DNA of 44,877 bases from Bacillus sp. ISL-34 (lineage in GTDB: Bacteria > Bacillota > Bacilli > Bacillales > DSM-1321), in the NCBI RefSeq assembly GCF_018613325.1, contig NZ_JAGGQJ010000012.1:1-44877 (forward strand), given 5' to 3'. Within the stretch, counting starts at the first letter, position 1; the number at the start of each line of letters is the position of its first letter. Below the pieces are notes generated by a model. That model searched no databases and had not been told where the DNA came from. It was given only the letters and a program-made list of their open reading frames with translations. Shown one piece after another: positions 37,028-44,877 of this stretch. The position numbers were made by a program, and so were the translations under genes.

Positions 37028-38225
37028 CAATATACGCCCCCTCTTCATTTCCCTCACCGTTCTTTTGTTCTTATCCCTTACAGGATGTTGGAGCAGCCAT
37101 GAAATTGAAGAGCAAAGTTTAGGTATAGGTTTGGCATTCGATAAAGGCAAGCAGTCCTTCACTGAGAAAAAGTTAAATGGACAAGGGGAGGGATATTTGA
37201 AAAAAGACCTGATTACTGCAACCTATCAACTTATCTCTCCACAAGTAGCAAGTTCAACAATGAAACAATCCGGGCCACAAAATAAATCTTATGTTAATGT
37301 TTCTCAAACGGGAGATTCCCTCCTTCAAATGACTCGTGAATTATCATTGAGAAGCGAACAACCTTTTACCGCTCACCATATGAAAGTGATTGTTATCAGT
37401 GAACATCTTGCAAAATCGTATGGTTTGGAACAATTACTTGATCTTAATTTTCGTGATAATGATTTTAGACCAAGCTGTCTTGTGCTCATCAGTAAAGGAA
37501 GAGCAAGCAAGACACTGGAAACAAAGACAGCAGGGGAAATTCCAGTGTTTCGTCTGACTGGCATTGTAGAAAATGCCTATCGAACAACGAGGATTTTGCC
37601 TCCCATGTCGCTTATTAAAGTAGAAAGCAAGATCAAATCAGGATCTAGCTTTCTGTTGCAAAATGTATTATCGGGGAATGGGCAAGTTAAATTTGCCGGA
37701 GCTGCCGTGATTAATGGAAAGACACATAAAATGACTGGTTTTTTAAATGAGGAAGAACTGGAGGGGGTAACATGGATAACAGGTAAGGGGAAAGGCGGTG
37801 TAGTGAAAAGCTTTGATAAAGAAACCGGTCAGCTGATTGTATATGAAATAGAGTCCATGAAAAGCAGTATCGTACCTCGGGTTAAAGGAGACAGCATCTC
37901 TTTTGATGTAAACATTGAATCAGTGGGTAGACTGTCTGAAAACTGGGTAGTTTCAGGGGATTCTTTTAAAAATGAATTTCTAAAAAAAGCAGAAAAATCA
38001 TCTGAAAAAGAAGTGAAACGTTTGGTGGGGAATGTAATAGAAAAAATGCAAAAAGAATACCAAGTGGACGTTGCTGGCTTCGGAAATCGATTAAGAATTG
38101 AGCACCCCAAAGTATGGAATAAGGTCAAAAAGGATTGGGACCAAACATTTAGTGAAACTCCGATCAACTACGATGTAAAATTAACCATTAATGATTATGG
38201 AACATCAGGAGGATCAAAGAAGTGA
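37011..38225 (+). CDS. Germinant receptor C lipoprotein subunit (GerC/GerKC family)
   Basis: The C subunit, a lipoprotein anchored on the outer face of the inner spore membrane. A lipobox LTGC at about residues 23-26 gives the modified Cys, followed by WSSHEIEEQSLGIGLAFDKG, the standard GerAC start. The C-terminal part (EKMQKEYQVDVAGFGNRLR and PINYDVKLTINDYG) matches the conserved third domain. The 404-aa length is typical. AAGGGAGG precedes the ATG, inside the end of the B gene. A hairpin terminator lies about 125 bases downstream. Confidence 0.93.
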   Translation: MKQSHSNIRPLFISLTVLLFLSLTGCWSSHEIEEQSLGIGLAFDKGKQSFTEKKLNGQGEGYLKKDLITATYQLISPQVASSTMKQSGPQNKSYVNVSQTGDSLLQMTRELSLRSEQPFTAHHMKVIVISEHLAKSYGLEQLLDLNFRDNDFRPSCLVLISKGRASKTLETKTAGEIPVFRLTGIVENAYRTTRILPPMSLIKVESKIKSGSSFLLQNVLSGNGQVKFAGAAVINGKTHKMTGFLNEEELEGVTWITGKGKGGVVKSFDKETGQLIVYEIESMKSSIVPRVKGDSISFDVNIESVGRLSENWVVSGDSFKNEFLKKAEKSSEKEVKRLVGNVIEKMQKEYQVDVAGFGNRLRIEHPKVWNKVKKDWDQTFSETPINYDVKLTINDYGTSGGSKK

Positions 38226-38350
38226 ATCCTCAGGATAACACCTAGAGTATCTAGGATAAATGTTGAAAATGAAAACTTCTTCATTGCAAGCACCACGGGA
38301 AGCTATTAAACGGCGACCAGGGAAATACAATATTGATGAGCATGAAAAGA

Positions 38351-38374
38351 CCTCCCACAGTAAACTGTGGGGGG
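38351..38374 (+). terminator. Terminator after the ger operon
   Basis: CCTCCCACAG (38351-38360) pairs with CTGTGGGGGG (38365-38374) around TAAA, including one G-U pair, followed by CCTTTAACTT. A similar CCTCCC hairpin occurs at 43196-43221. Confidence 0.7.
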
Positions 38375-38393
38375 CCTTTAACTTAAAAGTGAG

Positions 38394-38579
38394 TTATTTT
38401 CCACTTAAGGCGCTTTTTTCATAAAACCTTAACCGATGCACCAGGTGAAGACATCTTCTATTTATATACCACTCAAATGAACATAGATCTTTAATCTTGA
38501 TATATTCAATTGAATCAATCAAACCCACAAATGCCCATACAATTAAATGATCTGTTGTGTGTTTACGAAATTTTTTCGT
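38394..38579 (-). other. Open frame without start codon, possible gene remnant
   Basis: Between the ger terminator and the Hsp70-like gene, the minus strand is open for about 61 codons ending in TAA (38394-38396), with plausible protein-like sequence (HLIVWAFVGLIDSIEYIKIK and INRRCLHLVHRLRFYEK). It has no ATG and no ribosome-binding site. It may be the tail of a degraded gene; I do not recognise it. Confidence 0.25.
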
Positions 38580-38591
38580 TCAACATACTTA

Positions 38592-41500
38592 TTAACTTAA
38601 TTCCACTTTAGTAATTTCACTTAAATGGACCCCATTTAAAATCGAGTCTTCGTCTGCAACAACATATTCGATAACAGTCGGGCTTATGGTTCGAATATAA
38701 ACAAAAGCTGAATCATCTACATGCTCAATCCGAAGCTTTTTCCTCTGTGCCTGTTTAATATCAAGCTGGTTGGTACTAGCTTCCGGCAGGCTTGTGTAAT
38801 AAATTTCAAAATCTTCTTCTGACGCATCAATGAAAAGATGCCATTTGTTATACTCTTCTTCTTGATCAATCATTGTTTTTAATTTCCCTTTTCTCCCGAT
38901 GCCAAGAAAATACTTGAACTTTGATTCCCCATTCATCATATCGCGGTCAATAACTTTTATACTTCCGCCTTTCCTGCTTTGTACAAGTCCAAAGGCAACG
39001 CCTGTTTTTCCTGTAGGGGCTGTTAAAATATCTCGGTTAACCACTCTGTTTCTCTCTTCTTGCTTTAAATAAGCGCCTTCTGTCCCCAGTGGCGGGAGAA
39101 TCTCAAAAAGATCATCAGACACTTCTCCCCAGCTTTGAGTGTTCTGCACTTCCCTTTCAATCCATTTATTAAATAGATTCATAACGACCGGGGATTTACT
39201 TGAATTACCCGCAAGCAGTATATTCACTTTATTAATTTTGCTGCGTTCTGACCGGGCAAAAGCGCGCCTTAATGACTCAAAGAAATTTTTAATGCCTTTT
39301 TCAATTCTTTCCTCAATCAGTTGTTCCATTTCATCTTGATCGATCAAAAGTTCCACATTGAGTTTTGCGTGGCCGGCTTTGTCAAACAAGTCTGCCCGGA
39401 TCATTCCTTTTCCAAACTGTTCTTCATACCGTTCATGTCTTTCCCAAAGCGGCCTTAATTTTTCCACCAATTGTTTCGTATTTAAATAGGATTCTTGTGA
39501 CTCATTAATCAGCATTTCACTTCCGGGAAATTTCACACATTCTGCTGGGAGAGTAAAAGGAATGTTTAGCTCACGCATTGTTCTTTGGTTGTTTTTAAAC
39601 ACCTGGAACGCCAAAAGTTCTAGCATGTTCTCTCCCCCTAAATAACGGTCCCCGCCCGCTGCAAAATGCTCGATGACATAATCATATCTGCTTTCTTTCA
39701 AGCCCGCTTCACGCCAAATGCCAAAATCAAAATCTGTCGTTCCTCCACCAAAATCAAACACGCCATAGTACGTTTTTTCATCCTCTTCCGGTTCAAACCC
39801 GTATTCCTGTAACGCACAAATGGCATAGGCAGCAGGTTCACTCGCCCCAGCGGTGACACGAAACTTTTTCATTAATTCTTCGTCCTGCTGAATCGGCATA
39901 GGAAGCGTCTTTTTTAACCCACGCTCAAAACACTTTAGAATTTTTTCCCTTACCTCTTTTTCATACGTCACCGGGAAAGACAAGGTGTAGTCCAGGTAAA
40001 TTCCATTGTTCTGGTTATTGATATACAAACCAAGGTAGTAGGCGTATAACTCAATTGGGTTGATTTCCTGATCGGTTAAGTCCAGAAAGGAACGCAGTAC
40101 AACGGCATATCCCCTCTTGTCTTTTAATCGGAGTTCGTTTCTCTTTTCTCCAGCCCACTGCTTTAGATTATTCAATATGGAATAATAATGGTCACTCTTT
40201 CCATTCATCAAGTTGTTAAGAGCATTGTGGGAAACCGTCACATCCTGCCACCTTGTATCTGGTCTTCCTTCTTTTTCTTGATAAAGCTCCAGGAAATGTT
40301 CTAAATCAATAAATTCAATCACGGTTGGATTTTCATAATGCCAGTCTTGCACTTCCGTGTTAAGGTAGCCAACCCCAATACGCATGGGAAGAGTAAAATC
40401 ACTTTCTTCTTGATGAACGACCACTGTACTTTTCGTTCCAAAATCAATGCCAACTATGCCGTCCTCCCTAATATCCATTTTAGGGTTTCTGGCCATTATT
40501 TCTTCGTTCAGTTTTATCGTTAAAGGTTTTTCATCAGAGTGGACAGGCCATAAATCCCAATGTCCCCGGTTAGGATCTGTTAACATCTTTTCATCATATG
40601 TATCAATATCTGCTCTTACTTTTTCAGATTTTAAAAGCTTCTCATAAAATGTCTTGGAATCGATAGCGATTGATGGCAATTCTTTTAGGAAATTTTCCTG
40701 ATCTAAATCCTTTAATTGATACAATGCCAGCAAATAATCATACTCCTTCTGGCGTTCTGTGCTTAATCCACTTGGCACCAATCGGTTTTCCAGCCAGAGA
40801 TGGAGAGCCATTTGATCATTGATTTCAAAGGCATTTTCCCCATTCAGACGGAAAACAGGAACGAAAAATCCTTTTCCCAGCAAATTGTTTTTTTGATTGA
40901 CTACATCGAAACTTTGAATGTCGTACCCGTTGAATTTAAACGCTATTGATTTAGAAGAGTTAGCCGTTTGATTGGCAAATATCCTAGAAATGGAAGGATT
41001 TTTACTCGTGGAGTAATCATCTAAAGCTATTATTTTCTTATAAACAGGGTGATCGGTTGTATTGAAACTTTTGGCAGCTTCTTCCCGTGTCATGGCATCA
41101 CCTTTAAAACCGGAAACGTCCAGATGCTTTTTATAGTCAAAATCTTCATCCATTAATTCATAGTATTTTCTATAAGGAAATAAAGCTGCAATATTGTGAT
41201 CATATATAACATTCCCGTTATTCATGTAAACCCATCTGGAACGGAGCATCTTTTTAATGTCTTGAAAGAAGCTCGCTTCATCCTTAAAAAAGGTTTCTTC
41301 TGCACTCTGATATAAATGGCTGATTAAAGATCTCACTTCTTTATAAGTCATTGAAATGGCAGAGACCGGAACGGTTTGGGAATCAGGTGAGAATGGAACC
41401 TGTTCTTCGTTCTTATTCATTAAGTATATAGAACTGTCTATGTTGTTGTTTTCAGCTAAGCTTGCTTCGTTCTCAAGCGGCTCTTTATCTTCTATCGTTT

Positions 41501-41777
41501 CTTGTTTTTCAACTTCTTTTAATAATTCTTCTGAAAGGACTTCACCAGAATCCAAATAACATATCAGATCACCAATCTTGACTATAGTTTCCTCCGCTAC
41601 ATTCAATTCTTTAAGGGTACCTTCTTTTTCTGAAAAGAGGTCAAATTCAATGCCCTCACAGCTGAATTTGGCTAAGCTTTCGCCCACCGTAATATAATCG
41701 CCTGGCTGTTTATACCATTGCACAAGAAGGATTTTTTCAATTCCTTCTTCAATCTCTGGGATGATAATCGATGTCAT
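38592..41777 (-). CDS. Large Hsp70-like ATPase with lipoyl-like N-terminal domain
   Basis: A 1061-aa soluble protein. Residues 1-76 form a biotinyl/lipoyl-like beta-barrel (GESLAKF, EGTLKELNV, VKIGDLICYLD), but the position that normally bears the modified lysine is Gly42 (SCEGIEF). An acidic linker (77-135) and a region of unknown fold (140-430) follow. The actin/Hsp70 ATPase core spans about 440-930: phosphate-1 IVGIDFGTKSTVVV (441-454), connect motif TAGASEPAAYAI (642-653), phosphate-2 GVFDFGGGTTDFD (672-684) and adenosine motif ILLAGNSSKSPVV (853-865). A beta-rich tail (about 930-1061) ends the chain. There is no canonical DnaK substrate-binding domain. AAAGGAG precedes the ATG, 32 bases after a GrpE-like gene, presumably its partner. 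Function unknown. Confidence 0.82.
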   Translation of the reverse strand: MTSIIIPEIEEGIEKILLVQWYKQPGDYITVGESLAKFSCEGIEFDLFSEKEGTLKELNVAEETIVKIGDLICYLDSGEVLSEELLKEVEKQETIEDKEPLENEASLAENNNIDSSIYLMNKNEEQVPFSPDSQTVPVSAISMTYKEVRSLISHLYQSAEETFFKDEASFFQDIKKMLRSRWVYMNNGNVIYDHNIAALFPYRKYYELMDEDFDYKKHLDVSGFKGDAMTREEAAKSFNTTDHPVYKKIIALDDYSTSKNPSISRIFANQTANSSKSIAFKFNGYDIQSFDVVNQKNNLLGKGFFVPVFRLNGENAFEINDQMALHLWLENRLVPSGLSTERQKEYDYLLALYQLKDLDQENFLKELPSIAIDSKTFYEKLLKSEKVRADIDTYDEKMLTDPNRGHWDLWPVHSDEKPLTIKLNEEIMARNPKMDIREDGIVGIDFGTKSTVVVHQEESDFTLPMRIGVGYLNTEVQDWHYENPTVIEFIDLEHFLELYQEKEGRPDTRWQDVTVSHNALNNLMNGKSDHYYSILNNLKQWAGEKRNELRLKDKRGYAVVLRSFLDLTDQEINPIELYAYYLGLYINNQNNGIYLDYTLSFPVTYEKEVREKILKCFERGLKKTLPMPIQQDEELMKKFRVTAGASEPAAYAICALQEYGFEPEEDEKTYYGVFDFGGGTTDFDFGIWREAGLKESRYDYVIEHFAAGGDRYLGGENMLELLAFQVFKNNQRTMRELNIPFTLPAECVKFPGSEMLINESQESYLNTKQLVEKLRPLWERHERYEEQFGKGMIRADLFDKAGHAKLNVELLIDQDEMEQLIEERIEKGIKNFFESLRRAFARSERSKINKVNILLAGNSSKSPVVMNLFNKWIEREVQNTQSWGEVSDDLFEILPPLGTEGAYLKQEERNRVVNRDILTAPTGKTGVAFGLVQSRKGGSIKVIDRDMMNGESKFKYFLGIGRKGKLKTMIDQEEEYNKWHLFIDASEEDFEIYYTSLPEASTNQLDIKQAQRKKLRIEHVDDSAFVYIRTISPTVIEYVVADEDSILNGVHLSEITKVELS

Positions 41778-41809
41778 TGTTATTTCTCCTTTAATATCTT
41801 TTTCGCCTG

Positions 41810-42505
41810 CTAGATTCTCACAACGGATTTTTTGATGGTTTTACCATTAATGCTTATATAACCTGGGAGCAGGATGTCCGTAATGTTCCCGGATATTTTG
41901 CTATTGAGAGCTCTTATGTACAAGTCTTCCCTGAAGACCTCATTCATTTTCACTTGCTGGATTCTATATAAAGGGGTATCGTATGTTTTACTGTATTCTT
42001 GAAAGAAATACAGAAAAAGGGCGAGCAAAATCTCTCTTTCCCGCTCCCGTCCCTCCATAATCTCGTTTTTGATAAAATCCCACAGTGATGAAATGTTTTC
42101 ATATTGCACACCGCAAACAATGAATTCCTGCACTGACCCGCCCTTGAATATTCCTTTTAACGAACTTTTAGTGGATTCGGATAATTGTTGAACAGCTTCG
42201 TAAAGTTCTTCCGCTTCCCGAAAGTCTGCTCTTCTCTTTTGCAATTCAGTAAAATAGGCTTCCATTTTTTCATTTAGATGGGTGATCTTTATTTGGTACT
42301 CACTAATTTCCTCTTTCTTCGACTCAATCTCTTGTTGGAGTCTTGCTATCTCTTTTTCTTTTTCTCTCAGAAGCTCTTTATGTTGTTCCCCCATTTGACT
42401 AAACGAGCCCGCATCTGCTATTTCTTTTATCTTTTCAATGACCCTTTCGTCTCGAAGGGAAACCATTAATGATTCAATAAAAACATCATCTAATTCTTTA
42501 TTCAT
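41810..42505 (-). CDS. Coiled-coil protein with GrpE-like C-terminal tail
   Basis: A 231-aa soluble protein. Residues 1-35 are helical, 36-110 form a long coiled coil rich in Glu/Lys, 120-200 are helical, and 205-231 (GNITDILLPGYISINGKTIK then KSVVRI) align with the closing beta-wing of GrpE, which reads roughly GTVVEVLQKGYKLxDRVLRP then AxVKV. Length and domain order (coiled coil, helices, beta-wing) also match GrpE, the nucleotide exchange factor of DnaK. The gene is directly upstream of the Hsp70-like gene, so it is probably that protein's own exchange factor. AAAGGAGTG lies seven bases before the ATG. Similarity is limited to the tail and layout, so the call is an inference. Confidence 0.6.
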   Translation of the reverse strand: MNKELDDVFIESLMVSLRDERVIEKIKEIADAGSFSQMGEQHKELLREKEKEIARLQQEIESKKEEISEYQIKITHLNEKMEAYFTELQKRRADFREAEELYEAVQQLSESTKSSLKGIFKGGSVQEFIVCGVQYENISSLWDFIKNEIMEGREREREILLALFLYFFQEYSKTYDTPLYRIQQVKMNEVFREDLYIRALNSKISGNITDILLPGYISINGKTIKKSVVRI

Positions 42506-42656
42506 CTTTACACTCCTTTCAAAGTGTTAACCAATCCTACTCGCTCTGTATATATATGAAAGGTTTGCCCCTTTTTTGCCATAGAAAAATCCCCTCCCAG
42601 ATAGACTGTTAGGAGAATACAACCATAACTTATATTCCAAGAAAGCAGTAGTGAGA

Positions 42657-42911
42657 TTACTTATTTTCAAAAATACGTATATAACGTATTAATGATGTAT
42701 TGAAAATATGATGCTTACTATCACTTTTTACAATAAAATACTCACAGTGCTCCATCCTTTTTAAGACTTCTTGTAAAACATCCTCTTTTTTACTACTCAA
42801 TCCTTTTTTTATTTTCTCCCACTTAACATCAGCGTCAAGAGTATAGCAAACATTGAATTCCTTTAACAGGTTAATCTTCCCCTTAAATGCTTTAGTTTCT
42901 TTAACTTTTTA
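42657..42911 (-). pseudogene. Frameshifted, 5'-truncated gene remnant
   Basis: On the minus strand, about 56 codons (KAFKGKINLLKEFNVCYTLD, then VKWEKIKKGLSSKKEDVLQ) run to a poly-A tract near 42760, where a one-base shift continues into RMEHCEYFIVKSDSKHHIF and a TAA at 42657-42659. Neither half has a start codon or ribosome-binding site. The joined 85 residues read like real protein. It lies about 150 bp upstream of the GrpE-like gene and could be a lost first gene of that operon. No family is recognised. Confidence 0.4.
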
Positions 42912-43195
42912 TTTTGATAAGAAATAAAGAGCGATATTGTTAAAGTTAAAGACAAATCACAATAATTTTATTTAGTTGCCCATCTGTTGTACAAGAATAT
43001 TTTGTTAATATTTAATCCACTATTAAATCATGTAAATCCTATTAAATTTTCCTTACTCCGATATACTATCTCATAAGTACTACTTAAATAATATTCGTAA
43101 TGATCATATTGTTTTAGTGGGTTGAAATGACCAGGGTCAGGGTTGAAAGAAATCCGACAATGATTAGGACATACATATATTCAAACAACAAAGGA

Positions 43196-43221
43196 AAGGC
43201 CTCCCATCAGTGGGAGGCCTT
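43196..43221. terminator. Hairpin AAGGCCTCCC/GGGAGGCCTT
   Basis: A perfect 10-bp stem with a six-base loop and A/T flanks that could terminate in either direction. No gene clearly ends here. Around it, 42912-43584 holds AT-rich sequence with no supported gene; the 64-codon plus-strand frame across the hairpin has no ribosome-binding site. Confidence 0.55.
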
Positions 43222-43584
43222 AAAACTTCAAAGATATCCACATGTAAGGTGGGCACTCATTACTGAATCCCCGTTCCCCCCCATATTAAGGGGATATGAG
43301 CAAATAGGATACAAAAAATGACTATATTTCACAAGGGTTCGACTAGATTAATTTAAATGCGATATTATCAAGACGAACAAAAAAAGCCCTTCTCGTTTGA
43401 GATGGCCTCTAGTTAAGCTTTTTTCAGCCTACTTTATTTCGATATCAAATCTAGATATTATCATTTGATATAGAGATATTGTACGAGCTATTGGTAGTAA
43501 TGCTTTAATCATTTAAGAGAAACGGCTGGTGATCAAAACGTTATAAGAGCGATACATCTTCAATCGCTTACCTTTTAAAACGAA

Positions 43585-43791
43585 TTACTTGATGCTAGTG
43601 GGTTCTTGATTGTTGCATACATCGGTATAGGAACGACCATGTTTGTATGGTAGCTTAAACAAATTATCCATATCAGCAGTAACACAATCTTCGCAATAAT
43701 AATTGACGAACTCTCTACCTTGTTCAAAAATTGGTGTCATGGTATCTATGTCAGCCCATTTAAAACAGTAAATACACATTTGCCTCATCAT
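43585..43791 (-). CDS. Small cysteine-rich, probably zinc-binding protein
   Basis: A 68-aa soluble protein with two CxxC pairs, C6-C9 (MCIYCFKW) and C33-C36 (YYCEDCVTAD), plus C59: a four-cysteine knuckle spacing typical of zinc ribbons. AAAAGGAGAG is four bases before the ATG, a strong signal that the gene is real. It stands alone on the minus strand between gene-poor stretches. I recognise no family; a role in nucleic-acid or protein contact is possible from the fold but not shown. Confidence 0.7.
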   Translation of the reverse strand: MMRQMCIYCFKWADIDTMTPIFEQGREFVNYYCEDCVTADMDNLFKLPYKHGRSYTDVCNNQEPTSIK

Positions 43792-44084
43792 ATATCTCTC
43801 CTTTTTTATGCAAAAATAATGTAATAAGTAAAAGAAGATATGTGCTACTTGTCGACATTATTCATGAAACAAGGTGGCAGGGAAATAAACTGCTATAAAC
43901 CGATACCCCTTATATACCACTTACCCTGAGTTTTAAACCTCCCCCAAAAACATTATCTTTTCCACCAAGACTTTTTCTCTTTTGGTATAAGTTCTCCCAA
44001 GGTTCAGATTTGTGTTTACTTCGTTTGCTGATTGGAAATAACATAATAAACCATTTAACTATAACCAGAGTAGGAGTGATATTG

Positions 44085-44432
44085 ATGACAAGGCATTCCA
44101 ACAAAATCAAACATAAAGCAAAAACTACTTTGAATAAAGTAAAGACTAATATTAAGGAAACATTATTTGATATCGCAGACATTCCATCAACATCTGTAAA
44201 ACAATTGGCTGATTTCATACAACGTCACCCTGATACAAAAGTCACCAAGAAAAAAATGCTTGGAATTTCCTATACCTTCCATAGTTTAGAAACAGAAGGG
44301 TATCATTATTATTTAGAAACGAATAAATCAAAAATTTTGCAGCTAGATGGACATTATCAGGATAAAAAAATAGTATCTTATCGATCATATAGGGATCATT
44401 ATCAATTAAACACACCGATTAAAATGCGATAA
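44085..44432 (+). CDS. Hypothetical protein, 115 aa
   Basis: A basic, soluble 115-aa protein with an N-terminal Lys-rich helix (KIKHKAKTTLNKVKTNIKET), a middle that resembles a helix-turn-helix only loosely (KQLADFIQRH), and a beta-like Tyr-rich C-terminus (SYRSYRDHYQLN). The frame opens 25 codons earlier, but TAGGAGTG six bases before the ATG at 44085 fixes this start. A terminator follows 12 bases past the stop. It shares no operon. I do not recognise the family, and a neighbouring IS suggests a variable region. Confidence 0.6.
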   Translation: MTRHSNKIKHKAKTTLNKVKTNIKETLFDIADIPSTSVKQLADFIQRHPDTKVTKKKMLGISYTFHSLETEGYHYYLETNKSKILQLDGHYQDKKIVSYRSYRDHYQLNTPIKMR

Positions 44433-44444
44433 CTAAAATTTTCA

Positions 44445-44462
44445 GCCTCTTTCATTAGAGGC
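44445..44462 (+). terminator. Terminator after the 115-aa gene
   Basis: GCCTCT (44445-44450) pairs with AGAGGC (44457-44462), followed by TTCATTT. A short stem, just past the stop codon. Confidence 0.6.
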
Positions 44463-44516
44463 TTCATTTCCATTGTTTAAAATTCCTTTATTTACATAAA
44501 AAAAAGAGCTGCCCAA

Positions 44517-44877
44517 TGAACTGCCCCCCAATTGTTAGACAACATCTAACAATTGGGGGGCAGTTTTTTTGACTAAATATTCGATAGACGAAAAATCAAA
44601 TGCAGTTTTAGAGTACTTAGAAGGGAAAAAATCCTATAAATCCATTGCTCAAGAAAGAAATGTAGGTTTATCCCCTCTGAAAAGATGGGTCGCTCGCTAT
44701 CTAAAACATGGGATGGAAGGACTTGTTTCATCCTATACAAATTACACTCTACCCTTTAAACTAGAGGTACATAAATATATGAACGAATATGGGGCATCGA
44801 TTAACGAGACCGCTGTACACTATAACCTTCCTTCCGATTCTACACTTTTGAATTGTAAATCAGTTTAAGGAAGGAGG
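44517..44877 (+). mobile_element. Left end of an IS3-family insertion sequence
   Basis: The presumed left inverted repeat begins TGAACTGCCCCCC at 44517. Within it a 20-bp arm (44520-44539) is matched perfectly by its complement (44545-44564) across CAACA, followed by T7: a terminator-like hairpin common at this end of related Firmicutes elements, which blocks read-in to the transposase. An IS3-type OrfA starts right after. The window ends inside the element, so its right end and target duplication are not visible. Confidence 0.75.
44569..44868 (+). pseudogene. IS3-family transposase OrfA, probably frameshifted
   Basis: The first of the two reading frames of an IS3-type transposase, carrying DNA-binding helix-turn-helix domains. 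Residues SIDEKSNAVLEYLEGKKSYK and IAQERNVGLSPLKRWV form the first HTH, and ASINETAVHYNLPSDSTLL the second. The usual ILNWK-QF-EGG continuation is broken: Trp is replaced by Cys and the frame hits TAA after NCKSV, while another frame gives QFKEGG. That indicates a one- or two-base change, so the element is probably inactive. The start is a TTG with no good ribosome-binding site, directly after the terminal hairpin. Confidence 0.7.

Noticed and set aside
38268..38423. Short plus-strand frame after gerC starting ATGAAAACTTCT
   Set aside because: It crosses the operon's terminator hairpin and has no ribosome-binding site.
42672..42690. AATACGT/ACGTATT dyad considered as an operator of the GrpE/Hsp70-like pair
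   Set aside because: It falls within the reading frame of the gene remnant, far from the gene start, and an AT-rich dyad of this length can occur by chance.
43127..43321. 64-codon plus-strand ORF
   Set aside because: It reads straight through a perfect terminator-like hairpin and has no ribosome-binding site.

Overview
The window looks like chromosomal DNA of an endospore-forming member of the Bacillaceae. It is AT-rich, uses strong AGGAGG-type ribosome-binding sites, and its genes resemble Bacillus subtilis glcT-ptsG, pbuG, guaA, yebA-yeaD-yeaC, yukE-yukD-yukC-yukB-yueB-yueC, iunH, opuA, hutP-hutH and a gerA-type operon. Gene order guaA-yebA-yeaD-yeaC, with pbuG beyond guaA, is as I remember it in B. 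subtilis; the type VII secretion and hut loci sit in different company. A Peribacillus-like species is a guess; the window does not settle species.

Layout. Bases 1-158 hold tandem promoters and a boxA-like leader of an rRNA operon that runs off the left edge. From 261 to 11535, all on the minus strand, come ptsG and glcT (with a GlcT-type RAT/terminator between them), pbuG and guaA (each behind its own guanine-class riboswitch; pbuG also has PurBox-like sites), then a yebA-yeaD-yeaC operon (transglutaminase, DUF58, MoxR ATPase). From 11921 to 21870 there is a complete type VII (WXG100/Ess-Yuk) secretion operon: esxA, esaB, essB, essC, esaA, essA. A terminator-like hairpin follows esxA. From 22279 to 31807 come an array of 20/21-bp repeats, iunH, a 60-codon plus-strand gene, a glycine betaine ABC transporter with fused permease and binding protein, a gene-poor stretch with two diverged ~160-bp repeats, an amino-acid permease, hutH and hutP (with cre site and HutP-type attenuator).

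From 31911 onward the region looks more accessory: a frameshifted ABC-transporter remnant, a secreted SxxK serine hydrolase, and a plus-strand germination-receptor operon (GerA, GerB, GerC types) led by a 41-codon membrane-peptide ORF and a convincing SigG promoter. Then comes a two-gene minus-strand cassette: a 231-aa coiled-coil protein with a GrpE-like C-terminal tail, followed by a 1061-aa Hsp70-like ATPase with an N-terminal lipoyl-like domain that lacks the modifiable lysine. This pair is the best candidate in the window for an undescribed system. The right end holds a cysteine-rich small protein, an unknown 115-aa protein and the left end of an IS3-type insertion sequence.

Together, the left third is housekeeping purine and sugar metabolism under RNA-based control, the middle is a secretion machine plus osmoprotection and histidine use, and the right third is spore germination plus mobile or unexplained genes. 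All homology calls come from reading motifs by eye; no database search was run.
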